Below, piece by piece: positions 18,698 to 28,029 of a stretch of DNA of 64,000 nt. Both the position numbers and the translations under genes were made by a program. The notes under the pieces were generated by a model. The model saw nothing but the letters and a program-made list of their open reading frames with translations, was not told where the DNA came from and searched no databases. Positions within the stretch are counted from its first letter, which is position 1. Each line of letters opens with the position of its first letter. The stretch is from Cocleimonas flava (lineage in GTDB: Bacteria; Pseudomonadota; Gammaproteobacteria; Thiotrichales; Thiotrichaceae): contig NZ_SMFQ01000003.1 of the NCBI RefSeq assembly GCF_004339015.1, forward strand, positions 124,001-188,000, read 5' to 3'.

Positions 18698-19492
18698 ATG
18701 AAATTACGTATCGCTACTTTTGCAGCATTGGTCGCTCTATCAGGAACAGCATCAGCTAACTGGTGGGATGGTTTTAATAATGGAAACGGTTCGGGCAATG
18801 GTTATGGTAATGCCGCTGGAAATACTTCAGGCGCAGGTAATGCAACTGGAAATGCAAATGGTTCTGGTCAAGGATGGGGAACAGGTAAAGGCGACGCTGA
18901 TGGCGAAGTTGATTTCAGCATAAACTTTAAAGGTAAAGGCAAGACTGATATGGATACTGCTGGCAACCTAACAGGTTCTGGTCAAGGCGCAGGTAACACA
19001 GCGGGTAATATGGACGGCGCTGGCAACACTGCTGGCAATATGTATGGTTCTGGTCAAGGCCAAAACAGTGGTAATGGCTACGGTTCTAACATGCCTTGGA
19101 ACAATAATAGCAATATGCCATGGAACAATAACGCAAACATGCCGTGGAATAATAACAACTATGGTGGATACAACGGTTATGCTCCGCAGATGCAAATGCC
19201 GCAACAGCGCATGATGCGTCCTCAAATGCAGCAAATGCCTCAGCAACGTATGATGCCACAAACTCGCATGATGGCTCCTGCTTATGCCGCTCCAAGTTAT
19301 GAGCAAATGCAAGCTCAAATGGAAGCGCAACGTAAGCAATATGAAGCATTTGCCAAGCAAATTGCAGCCCAGCAGAAAGCAATGTCTATAGCGCATCAAA
19401 AAGCGCAAGCTCAACAGAATGCTCAGGCACAGCAAAAAGCACCTGCTGCTGCAACTACTGCACCTGCAGCGCCAGCAGCTAAAGCTGAATAA
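18698..19492 (+). CDS. Secreted Gly/Asn-rich protein, sulfur globule protein-like
   Basis: A 264-residue exported protein. A signal peptide (1-20, ending ASA) is followed by NWWDGFNNGNGSGNG, then Gly/Asn repeats (GSGQG, GNTAGNM). The segment DGEVDFSINFKGKGK recalls the DFSMN block of sulfur globule envelope proteins. Three copies of NMPWNNN, a Met/Gln-rich segment and a Gln/Ala/Pro-rich tail follow. Such proteins coat periplasmic sulfur inclusions in purple sulfur bacteria and filamentous sulfur oxidisers. The assignment rests on composition and the N-terminal pattern, so another cell-surface structural protein is possible. A strong ribosome site and a terminator suggest single-gene, high-level expression. 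Confidence 0.7.
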   Translation: MKLRIATFAALVALSGTASANWWDGFNNGNGSGNGYGNAAGNTSGAGNATGNANGSGQGWGTGKGDADGEVDFSINFKGKGKTDMDTAGNLTGSGQGAGNTAGNMDGAGNTAGNMYGSGQGQNSGNGYGSNMPWNNNSNMPWNNNANMPWNNNNYGGYNGYAPQMQMPQQRMMRPQMQQMPQQRMMPQTRMMAPAYAAPSYEQMQAQMEAQRKQYEAFAKQIAAQQKAMSIAHQKAQAQQNAQAQQKAPAAATTAPAAPAAKAE

Positions 19493-19800
19493 GTGATTAG
19501 TTAAATTGAGTTAAATACAGTTGATCATAGCGAAAGTAAGGCTTTGATCTAACGTATAAGCATAAGCCGCCAAGCAGTGATTGTTTGGCGGCTTTTTTGT
19601 GCCTGAATGAAATAGCATCAGCACTTTATCGGATAATACTTGGACTGATAACTCATTATTTTTATTGGTTTTTGACCGTTGCGCGACACAGATTATCCAC
19701 TTATCGGTGTCTCGGGATATTTATTGAACGGCATCTGTCAGAATAATCGCAACGTAAACTATATGTAAGTATTGTTAATAATAATCATTATAAGGATATT
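19493..19800. other. Intergenic region after the sulfur-globule-like gene
   Basis: About 308 bases holding the terminator at 19565-19597 and otherwise no recognisable element. The part upstream of the DUF805 gene is presumed to contain its promoter. Confidence 0.5.
19565..19597 (+). terminator. Intrinsic terminator of the sulfur-globule-like gene
   Basis: AGCCGCCAA pairs with TTGGCGGCT across a loop of about 12 bases and is followed by T6. It lies about 70 bases after the stop codon. Confidence 0.88.
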
Positions 19801-20334
19801 ATGATGTCTAGGAATTCAAATACTATGAATATGCAATTTGAAAATCATACTTTGCAACGATATAGCGAAGTAGATTTATTTTCCACTGATGGAAGAATAG
19901 GAAGTAAACGCTACTTTCTTTATTCAGTGTTGCTTCCTTTTATAATTTTTTGGAGTCTGGCGAGTATCGCTGGTGTTTTAACCTATATGGGGAGTGCGGC
20001 GACATTAGCATCCTACGCTATTCTGGGTGTAGCCATAATAGCTATGCTGTTCATCCTGGTAAGACTAACCATTCAACGTTGTCATGACTTTAATAAATCA
20101 GGCTGGTTGGCAATATTAGCAGTAGTGCCATTTTCCAATATAATATTTGCGCTTATTCCTGGTACTAACGGTTTAAACCAGTACGGTGAAGTACCAGAAC
20201 CAGCGAATAAATTAACCAATATTCTGTTTTATTTATTGATTGCTGCGTTAACCGCTATGACAGCTTTTTTGCTATATCAGTTATTTAACGGAGATATTAT
20301 TAACTCCGCTATGCAGCGTTGGTTCACGTTCTAA
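19801..20334 (+). CDS. DUF805 family membrane protein
   Basis: A 177-residue integral membrane protein. After about 30 soluble residues (FSTDGRIGSKRYFLYS) there are four hydrophobic segments. The conserved block RCHDFNKSGWLAIL, followed by FALIPGTNGLNQYGEVP, identifies the DUF805 family. The function of the family is not known. The first of two adjacent ATG or Met choices cannot be decided. It is convergent with the RND permease and overlaps it by 11 bases at the 3' ends. Confidence 0.88.
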   Translation: MMSRNSNTMNMQFENHTLQRYSEVDLFSTDGRIGSKRYFLYSVLLPFIIFWSLASIAGVLTYMGSAATLASYAILGVAIIAMLFILVRLTIQRCHDFNKSGWLAILAVVPFSNIIFALIPGTNGLNQYGEVPEPANKLTNILFYLLIAALTAMTAFLLYQLFNGDIINSAMQRWFTF

Positions 20335-23300
20335 TAATATGTAACCGCTTTAGTATTGATTTGAAATCTTCTACGATTAAATAGAAGGTAGGAATCAATA
20401 CTAAAGTAAGCATGGTCGCAAACAGTATCCCAAACCCTAAAGATACAGCCATTGGTATCAAAAACTGTGCTTGAGTACTCTTCTCAAGTATTAGAGGTGT
20501 TAAGCCTGCAAAAGTTGTCAATGAAGTGAGTAGAATAGGTCTAAACCTGGATTGACCAGCAATTCTGATCGCTTCAGCAACCGGAATACCGCTCTTTATT
20601 TTCTTATTGGTATAATCGACCAACACTAAAGAATCATTCACCACCACACCTACAAGTGCTAACAAACCCATAACACTGCTTACACTCAAACTCATTCCCA
20701 TTATTGCGTGACCACCGATAGCTCCGATAATACTAAAAGGTATGATGCTCATCACCATGATTGGCTGAAAATAGGAGCCAAATGGAATTGCCAATAATAT
20801 GTAAATAGCGATTAAAGCTACGGCAAATCCAAACATTAGACTCGAGTTAGATTCTTTTTGCTCTCTTTGCTCCCCTTCCATATCGAAATTTACTCCTGGA
20901 TTATTAGCTAGAATATCCGGGAACCACTCTTTAAAATTAGCAACTACGGCATTCGCAGAGATCTTGTCTTTGTCCAGATCAGCCGTAACATTGATAATAC
21001 GCTGCCTATCAACGCGAGAAATGGTCGACGAGCCTTTGCCAATACTCACTTCTGCAACTTCACTTAATGGAACGGATGCACCTGTAGGTGTACGTATCTT
21101 CAGATTTTGTAATCCGGATAGGGATAACCTTTCTCCCTTTGGTGCTCGAACCATGACTTTTATTTCTGATTGATTACGCTGAATACGTTGTGCCTCAGCA
21201 CCATAAATAGAATTTCTTACTTGCTGCCCTAGCGTTGTTAGATTCAATCCTAACTGCTCGGCAGATGGTTTTATTCTAAGCTGTACTTCAGCTTTTCCAC
21301 CTTCGTAACTGTTTTTAATATCAAACAAACCATCGTATTCACTCAACTTAGCTTTCACTAAAAGCGCAACATCATTAAGTTCATTGAAATCAGTGCCAAT
21401 CAGTTGGACATCGATGGGTTCTCCACCTCTTCCTATTTCTGCTCTGAAACTCAGTTCCTTTACTCCGGGAATTGGACCAATCAGGTCTCGCCATTCTTGC
21501 ACTAATGCTATGGTGCTTATATCGAGTTTTCTCTCTTCAGGAGGGATAGTTTCAAAAGTGATTGTGGCAATATTGGCAACACCACTACTACCGCTAGGTC
21601 TTCGACCGGCACTGCCAACAGTGACTAAAATATGCTTAATGATGCTTTGGCCATGTTTAGCTGTATCTGCGCCAGAGTCATTAATAGATGATAAGTTTTG
21701 GGTTTTATCTGATGATGATTTTGGCATAGGTTCTGACAAAGATTCAGAGCCTTCATCGCTATAAGGCTCGATGTATTTCTTCTGTAATAGTTCTACGCTT
21801 GAAACCATTTTGTTTACGTACTTTTCCGTTATCTCAAGCGAAGTCCCCTCCGGCATCTCGATGGTCGCAGAAACAGTTTCGCTTTCTATACGTGGGAAAA
21901 ATGTGTACTTGTAACGACCCGTTGTGACCATGGTAATGGTAATAATTAATATACTGATAAACACTGTAAGCGTTAAATAGCGTGCGTTAAGACAGGCGTT
22001 TAAGAATGGTGCATATATATTTTTAACGAACCAAACAAGGCTTTGAGCAATCGATCTTTGTATGCGAGTGAAAATATTTAAATTGTCTTTATTTTTACGT
22101 AATTTCATATGACGTAAATGTGAAGGTAAGACGAATTTAGATTCGATCAATGAAAATAACAATACCGGTATGACTACCATTGGAATCTGGGCAAAAATCG
22201 GTCCACGTCTACCTTCCATCATCAACAAAGGTAAAAAGGCAGCAACTGTCGTTAAAACACCAAAAGTAACAGGTACTGCAATTTCTTGTGTTCCCTCTAT
22301 GACCGCTCGTTTCGGGTCACCTGTTTTCTCTAAGTGAGAATAAATATTTTCACCCGTAACAATGGCATCATCGACCACAATACCCAATACCAGTATAAAA
22401 CCGAACATGCTGATGATGTTCATGGTCATACCTAATTGTGGCATCAAGGCTAGAGCGCCAAGAAAGCTGATAGGAATACCCACGCTCACCCAAAAAGCCA
22501 GATCGGGACGTAAAAACAATGCAAGCAACAGCAATACAAGCCCTATTCCTTGAATCAAACTATTCGTCAGTGTGTTTAGACGTGCTTTAACTATTTTAGA
22601 GCTGTCTTGCCAATAGGTTAGATGTAATCCAGGTGGTAATGTTTTATTACGAGCTTCGATATAATCTTTAACAGTATTCGCAAGTTCGATGGCATTTTGG
22701 TCTCCCACGCGAGATATGTTAATAAAAGCAGCTTTCTTGCCATCAAATTCGCTGTATAAAGGGTCTTCATTAAAACCATCATTTATATCGGCAATGTCCC
22801 CCAAACGTATACTGGTGCCATTTTTCTTGCTGATCACTTTAATATTTGCAAAATCATCTTTTTTGTACGCTTGTCCTAATGTTCTAACCAATATGTCCCC
22901 AGACTGGGCTTTAATCGTTCCACCAGGTATGTCTCGAGATGCATTGCTGATAACGTTAGAAATGTCTCCCAAGGTTAAATCATATTGTCTTAAGGTTGAT
23001 TCAGGTACATTGATGCTGATTTCCCAGGGGCGTACACCACCCATGGAAATTTGCGTTATATTGGGTAAACCGCGAATTTCATCGCGAATCTTTTCAGTAT
23101 TACGACGCAAGGCCACTTCATCTAAACTGTCTTGATAAGTGACGACTGTAATTACTGCCCGACTTCGTATCTGTTGTTCTATGACGGGCTGCTCTGCATC
23201 CTCAGGAAAAGAGGTGATACTGTCTACTCTGGACTTTATCTCGTTAAGCAGTTTAGTTACATCGTATTTAGAGAGAATTTCAACTCTGATTGATGCGCTA

Positions 23301-23635
23301 CCTTCGGAAGAATCGCTGTAAATTTTATCTATACCGGGTAAGTCTGCAATTGCATCTTCGACACGAATCGCAATCCCTTCTTCAACTTCTTGAGGGGTAG
23401 CCCCCGGATATGAAATTGAAATATTTACCACATCTGTTTCAAACGAAGGAAACGATTCAAGAGTGATTAACTTTGCACCTGTATAAAGACCAGTAACGAT
23501 GATAGTAATCATCAATATATTTGCTGCTACCGGATTGTTTACAAACCACGCAATGATGCCTTTTGATTGGGTGCTGTCAAAGGGCTCTGAGGCGTTGTTA
23601 TTTATGTCATTAATGTCTGACGAATTGGTATTCAT
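20324..23635 (-). CDS. RND-family efflux permease
   Basis: Proton-driven inner-membrane pump subunit of a tripartite efflux system. The 1103-residue protein has twelve membrane segments in the usual two halves. The GIVVDDAIVTGENIY segment of TM4 carries the paired Asp proton-relay residues. The second half shows VGVVVNDSLVLVDY and RFRPILLTSLTTFAGL. A Ser/Asp/Glu-rich insertion (about residues 610-660) interrupts the second periplasmic porter region. The start codon directly abuts the stop of the adaptor gene, indicating coupled translation. The substrate cannot be predicted and no outer-membrane channel gene accompanies the pair. Confidence 0.94.
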   Translation of the reverse strand: MNTNSSDINDINNNASEPFDSTQSKGIIAWFVNNPVAANILMITIIVTGLYTGAKLITLESFPSFETDVVNISISYPGATPQEVEEGIAIRVEDAIADLPGIDKIYSDSSEGSASIRVEILSKYDVTKLLNEIKSRVDSITSFPEDAEQPVIEQQIRSRAVITVVTYQDSLDEVALRRNTEKIRDEIRGLPNITQISMGGVRPWEISINVPESTLRQYDLTLGDISNVISNASRDIPGGTIKAQSGDILVRTLGQAYKKDDFANIKVISKKNGTSIRLGDIADINDGFNEDPLYSEFDGKKAAFINISRVGDQNAIELANTVKDYIEARNKTLPPGLHLTYWQDSSKIVKARLNTLTNSLIQGIGLVLLLLALFLRPDLAFWVSVGIPISFLGALALMPQLGMTMNIISMFGFILVLGIVVDDAIVTGENIYSHLEKTGDPKRAVIEGTQEIAVPVTFGVLTTVAAFLPLLMMEGRRGPIFAQIPMVVIPVLLFSLIESKFVLPSHLRHMKLRKNKDNLNIFTRIQRSIAQSLVWFVKNIYAPFLNACLNARYLTLTVFISILIITITMVTTGRYKYTFFPRIESETVSATIEMPEGTSLEITEKYVNKMVSSVELLQKKYIEPYSDEGSESLSEPMPKSSSDKTQNLSSINDSGADTAKHGQSIIKHILVTVGSAGRRPSGSSGVANIATITFETIPPEERKLDISTIALVQEWRDLIGPIPGVKELSFRAEIGRGGEPIDVQLIGTDFNELNDVALLVKAKLSEYDGLFDIKNSYEGGKAEVQLRIKPSAEQLGLNLTTLGQQVRNSIYGAEAQRIQRNQSEIKVMVRAPKGERLSLSGLQNLKIRTPTGASVPLSEVAEVSIGKGSSTISRVDRQRIINVTADLDKDKISANAVVANFKEWFPDILANNPGVNFDMEGEQREQKESNSSLMFGFAVALIAIYILLAIPFGSYFQPIMVMSIIPFSIIGAIGGHAIMGMSLSVSSVMGLLALVGVVVNDSLVLVDYTNKKIKSGIPVAEAIRIAGQSRFRPILLTSLTTFAGLTPLILEKSTQAQFLIPMAVSLGFGILFATMLTLVLIPTFYLIVEDFKSILKRLHIIRT

Positions 23636-25120
23636 TTAACTGTTTTCGCCTTTGTTTGTTTGTTTTTTTGATTTTAATTCGTCATTAACTTTGTTGGTTC
23701 TTTCGACTTTTTCTGCTCGTTCTCTCTTTTCTGTGCCTTTTTTTTGGTCAGTAGCACCTCTTTGGCCAGTAACATCTTTCTTACCCGTTCCCTCTCTATT
23801 ACCTCTTTTCTTATTCGAGGCCTTTTCCTTATTTAATGCTTGTTGTGCTTCTAAGGTAATCACTTCCATACCATCAACAACTTGCGGTAAATTAGTTGTA
23901 ATTACCTGTTTACCGATAAAGGTTGGGTCTGCTTCAACGACTGTCTCAGTATTGGAGTTCCATAGCACTTTTACGGGAATAATAGAGAGCTTCCCATCTT
24001 CTAAAATACGAATTTCACGATTATAAATAACGGCAATTGACGGGAGGATAAAGACGTTCTTAAATGTTTTACCTTTAATCGTGGCTTTTAAATACTGCCC
24101 AATACGGATAGGAGTAGTAACACCTTCTTTCGCTTCATAAGGATTATCCACCCTTGCAATGACGTTTATTTGTCGACTTTCTGCATCTAGAGCAGCACTG
24201 GTTCTATCTACATAACCTTTCCATTGATCATTTTTGAGGCTGTCTGGACTTGAGAAAGTGACGCTTGGTAAGGTCTTTTTATCAATACGTTGATTGCGGA
24301 ATGCTTCAGGCATATCCAGTAATTCATATTGGTTTAATGATAACGGTAACTCAACATTGACATAATCAGTGGCGTATATTTCGCCTAATACAGTGCCAAC
24401 GGAAACATACTGTCCCACGTTGACATTTTTCGATAAGACTCTGCCGCTATAAGGCGCTTTAAGTTTTGTGCGAGAGAGATTCAATTCGACTTGTTTTAAG
24501 TTAGCTTTCCTTGAATTAATATTCGCTTGAATGGCGTTTATCTTACTTTCATAGGTTGTTTGTAAGCCATTGAGATTCTGCAATGATTGTTCGAGCTGAT
24601 TGATTTTCTGGTCTTCCGCGTCAACTAATGAACGAGAGATCAGTTTCTTACTCAACAAGGTATTTACACGATTGAACTCTTTCTTACCTAAAGCTAAATT
24701 CTGTTGAGCGAGCTGAATAGACCTTTTATTGCTTTTTTCTTCAGCGATTAATTGTTTCAGGCTTGCCTCATTGGCAGCAACTTCGCTTTTTGCAATTTCT
24801 AATGCATTCTTATAATTAGATTGATCGATTTCTAGTAAAATCTGGTTTTTGTCAAAGTAATTACCTTCTAAGAAATTGTCAGATATACGAATAATTCGAC
24901 CAGCAGCCTCAGCGACTAGATTCGTTTGAGTGCCTGCGGTCACAGTGCCTGATGCTTCAATATTGACAGTGTATTCAGTATTTTTTAGCGTTTGAACTTC
25001 AACAACAGGTAAGCTTCTGACAACGGGACGTTTTCTCGCTTCTGGGGCAGTTTCTTTTAAATATTGAGTGTAGGTAAACGCTGCCGCAAGAACCAGAATT
25101 GGTAAAATTATTTTTAACAT
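23636..25120 (-). CDS. RND efflux periplasmic adaptor (membrane fusion protein)
   Basis: Periplasmic adaptor that links the RND pump to an outer-membrane channel. It has an N-terminal membrane anchor or signal (residues 1-20), a lipoyl-like half-motif (GTVTAGTQTNLVAEAAGRI), a coiled-coil hairpin (about 110-210) and the second half-motif (LKAPYSGRVLSKNVNVGQYV). Beta-barrel domains follow. After residue 420 comes an unusual tail of about 70 residues, very rich in Lys, Arg, Glu and Gly and lacking hydrophobic positions. The stop codon is immediately followed by the permease ATG. Confidence 0.93.
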   Translation of the reverse strand: MLKIILPILVLAAAFTYTQYLKETAPEARKRPVVRSLPVVEVQTLKNTEYTVNIEASGTVTAGTQTNLVAEAAGRIIRISDNFLEGNYFDKNQILLEIDQSNYKNALEIAKSEVAANEASLKQLIAEEKSNKRSIQLAQQNLALGKKEFNRVNTLLSKKLISRSLVDAEDQKINQLEQSLQNLNGLQTTYESKINAIQANINSRKANLKQVELNLSRTKLKAPYSGRVLSKNVNVGQYVSVGTVLGEIYATDYVNVELPLSLNQYELLDMPEAFRNQRIDKKTLPSVTFSSPDSLKNDQWKGYVDRTSAALDAESRQINVIARVDNPYEAKEGVTTPIRIGQYLKATIKGKTFKNVFILPSIAVIYNREIRILEDGKLSIIPVKVLWNSNTETVVEADPTFIGKQVITTNLPQVVDGMEVITLEAQQALNKEKASNKKRGNREGTGKKDVTGQRGATDQKKGTEKRERAEKVERTNKVNDELKSKKQTNKGENS

Positions 25121-25437
25121 GAAATTTCCGTAAATTTATCAATAAAAATAGATACTTCAAAGGTGTATCTAATAAGTATTGTGAATCAAGGAGTTATTTT
25201 ACACCCCCCCATTTATAGCCAGTTTTTTATAATCGGTAATTGGCTGGCATCAACTTATAATTATCTGATATATAATAATTAAGTGCAATTTATGAACACT
25301 TGCTTAGTTGATAATGCGTTAGACTTTAGTAATGTCTGCATTTAATACAACTATTCTTCAAATAACGTCTTGATAAAGTCTATTTGAAATAGCAACATAC
25401 TGGTCATTAACAGCTTAATACCTGCGTATCATAATCT
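25121..25437. other. Divergent intergenic region between the efflux operon and the esterase gene
   Basis: About 317 AT-rich bases upstream of both flanking genes. It contains dispersed-repeat copy 5 about 80 bases from the adaptor start. No other element is recognised. Confidence 0.5.
25202..25229 (+). repeat. Dispersed C-rich repeat, copy 5 (divergent variant)
   Basis: CACCCCCCCATTTATAGCC, two bases, then T6. The TACTT part is changed to CATTT and the downstream part belongs to the TTATA subtype. It lies between divergent genes on the plus strand, facing the esterase gene. Confidence 0.7.
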
Positions 25438-26226
25438 ATGAAAATTACACTTTGTTTTTTATTACAAATATTTACAATAACGGCATACGCGGATGAAATA
25501 GATTTATTCATCATGGCAGGTCAATCTAATATGCAGGGTTGGCGCAGTGATGCCGCTATGTATCCACCTGATCCCATGTATAAAGATGCTGAGATACCTT
25601 TCTATTTTGAAGCATTAAATTATGGATCTTCCAATAAGCATTGGGAAACCTTAGGTCCACAGATTGGTCATTTTCAGAAAGGACACTTTGGGCCAGAAGT
25701 TACTTTTGCCCGTGCCCTTTTTCAATTAAATATGCGCCCTGCTATTTTCAAATACAGTTCTGGCGGTACGAGTATAAAAAATGATTGGAAAGCGCCCGGT
25801 CAGAATGGTTTGTATGACGATATGGTACGTAACCTCAATGTAGCGATACATGAACTCAAGAATCAAGGTCACACAGTAACGCCAAGAGCATTTATATGGA
25901 TTCAGGGTGAGACCGATGCAAATGATCCTTATTTGGCCAGAGAATACCATTGGCGCTTGAATAATTTGCTGAAGAATATGCGTAATCATGTATTACGAGA
26001 TCCGTCTCTTCCAGTAATACTCAGTGTTGATGAACAGCACCCACGGGTTAGGACTCAACCAGAAATAGTCGCGGCTCAAAAGAAGTTGGCTAATGATGAT
26101 GCCTCAATTACTTTTATGTCGATGAATGGCCTGGAAAAGTATGATGTTACTCATCTCACTGCCAAAGGAACGATTAATCAGGGAAAGAGACTGTTTCAAA
26201 CCTATAAAGCTGCTGTCGTTTACTAA
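25438..26226 (+). CDS. Secreted SASA-family carbohydrate esterase
   Basis: A 262-residue exported esterase of the sialate O-acetylesterase / acetyl-xylan esterase (CE6-like) group. A signal peptide (about 1-18, MKITLCFLLQIFTITAYA) precedes the hallmark FIMAGQSNMQGW with the nucleophile Ser. Then come the KYSSGGTS block, WIQGETDA and the C-terminal YDVTHLTAKG segment carrying the catalytic His. It probably deacetylates polysaccharide or sialic-acid-like sugars in the periplasm or outside the cell. It is followed after 87 bases by an outer-membrane barrel gene in the same direction, but co-function is unproven. Confidence 0.88.
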   Translation: MKITLCFLLQIFTITAYADEIDLFIMAGQSNMQGWRSDAAMYPPDPMYKDAEIPFYFEALNYGSSNKHWETLGPQIGHFQKGHFGPEVTFARALFQLNMRPAIFKYSSGGTSIKNDWKAPGQNGLYDDMVRNLNVAIHELKNQGHTVTPRAFIWIQGETDANDPYLAREYHWRLNNLLKNMRNHVLRDPSLPVILSVDEQHPRVRTQPEIVAAQKKLANDDASITFMSMNGLEKYDVTHLTAKGTINQGKRLFQTYKAAVVY

Positions 26227-26313
26227 CCGCTTATCCAGTGCATCTTTACCACTCACGTTAGGTGGAATAAGATTATCACCAAGGAAAAATAATAAAAAAA
26301 CTGGGGTATAACA

Positions 26314-26925
26314 ATGAAGTCCTTAAAGAAATCCGTGATTTTGCTCGGGTTAATCTCTATCGTTTCTGTTTCTTACGCTGATCTACCTAAACCTTTCGAT
26401 TATAAAAAAGCATCAACGAATTATGTTGATAATACATCGGGTGGTTTCGGTTCTATCGCGAATCCTTACTTTTTTGGTGGCTCAATTGGCGCCTCTGAAG
26501 CGAGCAGCTATTGTTCGGGTGAATCAAACTGTGAAGATACAGATACCGCCTGGAAAATATTTGGTGGCTACAAGTTCACTGATAAGCTTAGTGTAGAAGG
26601 TGCTTATATGAATTTAGGCGATATCTACAAGAATGGCCAAAACTCTGATGTGAGTGCTTTTTCCGCTTATGGCGTGGGTACACTTCCCGTTACTGAACAG
26701 TTTGATGTGTTTGGTAAAGTCGGCGCGACACGTTGGAGCAGTGATAATACGGATGGCAGTGAGAGTGGTTTTGGTGCAAGTTTTGGTGTTGGTGCAAAAA
26801 TGCACATCAATGAAAACACTAAATTGCGTGCGGAATGGGAAAAAGTTCTGGATGTCGAGACGTCAGATTCTGAATCCAGTGACATCAATATGCTAAGTGT
26901 TGGTGTAGAGTTATCGACTTTCTAA
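26314..26925 (+). CDS. Outer-membrane beta-barrel protein (OmpA/opacity-like)
   Basis: A 203-residue protein with a signal peptide ending near residue 22 (SVSYA). The mature part has the pattern of an eight-stranded barrel: GGSIGASEASSYC, WKIFGGYKFTDKLSVEGAYMNLG, FDVFGKVGATRW and a final strand ending in Phe. Two Cys (in YCSGESNCED) could form an extracellular disulfide. No OmpA peptidoglycan domain is present. The specific role is unknown. Confidence 0.82.
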   Translation: MKSLKKSVILLGLISIVSVSYADLPKPFDYKKASTNYVDNTSGGFGSIANPYFFGGSIGASEASSYCSGESNCEDTDTAWKIFGGYKFTDKLSVEGAYMNLGDIYKNGQNSDVSAFSAYGVGTLPVTEQFDVFGKVGATRWSSDNTDGSESGFGASFGVGAKMHINENTKLRAEWEKVLDVETSDSESSDINMLSVGVELSTF

Positions 26926-26943
26926 AACGTTTTTAAATCTAAT

Positions 26944-26974
26944 AAAAAAGGCAGCCTTTAAGGCTGCCTTTTTT
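26944..26974. terminator. Bidirectional terminator between the barrel gene and erpA
   Basis: AGGCAGCC and GGCTGCCT form a stem over a short TTTAA loop with A6 before and T6 after. It serves both the rightward barrel gene and the leftward erpA. Confidence 0.9.
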
Positions 26975-26994
26975 ATGAATAGTACTAATGCTTA

Positions 26995-27366
26995 TTATTC
27001 TGGGCTGAATGAAGATCCACAACCACACGTTGTTTTTGCATTCGGGTTACGAATAACAAACTGAGAACCTTCAAGACCTTCGGTGTAATCGATATCAGCA
27101 CCAACAAGGTATTGAAAACTCATAGGGTCAATAAGTAGTTTAACGCCATTCTTTTCTACAGTCGTGTCACCATCATTGATGCTCTCATCAAATGTGAAAC
27201 CGTATTGGAAGCCTGAACAACCTCCGCCAGATACAAATACTCGTAGCTTTAGATTGTCATTCTGCTCTTCATCAATCAAACCTTTAACTTTATTAGCAGC
27301 GGCATCTGTAAAATTTAAAATTGGTGCTGCACTTGCTGTTTCTACTGTTGCTGTTTCTGCTGTCAT
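26995..27366 (-). CDS. erpA: Iron-sulfur cluster insertion protein ErpA
   Basis: A-type carrier that delivers Fe-S clusters to apoproteins such as those of isoprenoid synthesis. At 123 residues it has the three conserved cysteines in [12 protein letters not shown] and TCGCGSSF. A short N-terminal extension rich in Thr/Ala precedes the core. The location next to bactofilin and argC matches the arrangement in other gammaproteobacteria and favours ErpA over IscA. Confidence 0.95.
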   Translation of the reverse strand: MTAETATVETASAAPILNFTDAAANKVKGLIDEEQNDNLKLRVFVSGGGCSGFQYGFTFDESINDGDTTVEKNGVKLLIDPMSFQYLVGADIDYTEGLEGSQFVIRNPNAKTTCGCGSSFSPE

Positions 27367-27559
27367 GATATTAACCTTTATAAATCGTTTGGTTTTTAAT
27401 AATTAGCGATATAACTCAACGTCTTAATGGGTATTTAATGCTGAGATAAACAACTAATTTAAAAATGTGTATTAGATAATTCCTAGTTTACCCTAGATTG
27501 GCGTTTAAACTAAATAAACCATATCTTTTTAATGTTAAAATGTTGATAAAAAATACAGG

Positions 27560-27955
27560 TCAACCCTTTTGATCTGTTGTTATTTTTTCGTCTTGTCTTA
27601 ACAATTTCCCGTTTACTTCTGCACCTACTGGTAATTCGAGTAAACTGTAATGTACATCACCATTAATGCGGGCTTTATCGAATAATTCAACCTTACCGTC
27701 TACATAAACGCTGCCATCAATTTGCCCATTAACAATTAAATGGTTAACCGTGACATCGCCTACTATTAAAGCACCTTCACTTAAAATGAGTAAAGAGTCT
27801 TTAGATTCAGAATTAATGTTACCGATAATCGTGCCAACTACATGCATTTTGCCTTCAAAATTGATATGGCCTTCAATTATGGTGTTTTCACCGATTAGTG
27901 AATCAATTCTGGTACGGTGTATCTCTTCATAATTCTTTTTTTTCTTAGCTAGCAT
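27560..27955 (-). CDS. Bactofilin-family cytoskeletal protein
   Basis: Polymer-forming protein with a right-handed beta-helix made of short repeats (NTIIEGHINFEGKMHVVGTI, GALIVGDVTVNHLIVNGQ, IDGSVYVDGKVELFDKARINGDV). Bactofilins scaffold cell-shape or polar functions on the inner membrane. It has about 131 residues with a basic N-terminus. Two adjacent ATGs occur. The second (27955) is better spaced from the AGGA ribosome site. It lies between argC and erpA on the same strand. Confidence 0.92.
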   Translation of the reverse strand: MLAKKKKNYEEIHRTRIDSLIGENTIIEGHINFEGKMHVVGTIIGNINSESKDSLLILSEGALIVGDVTVNHLIVNGQIDGSVYVDGKVELFDKARINGDVHYSLLELPVGAEVNGKLLRQDEKITTDQKG

Positions 27956-28029
27956 CATATTTCCTAAGATATTTCATCAGTGGTAATTTACACACTCAGT
28001 GCTGTTGTGTATCAAGTTAACTTGTTTAT

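Noticed and set aside
18968-19435. Long antisense frame of 155 codons opposite the sulfur-globule-like gene
   Set aside because: A shadow of the repetitive Gly/Asn/Met codons. It is His/Leu/Ile-rich in an artefactual way and has no ribosome site.
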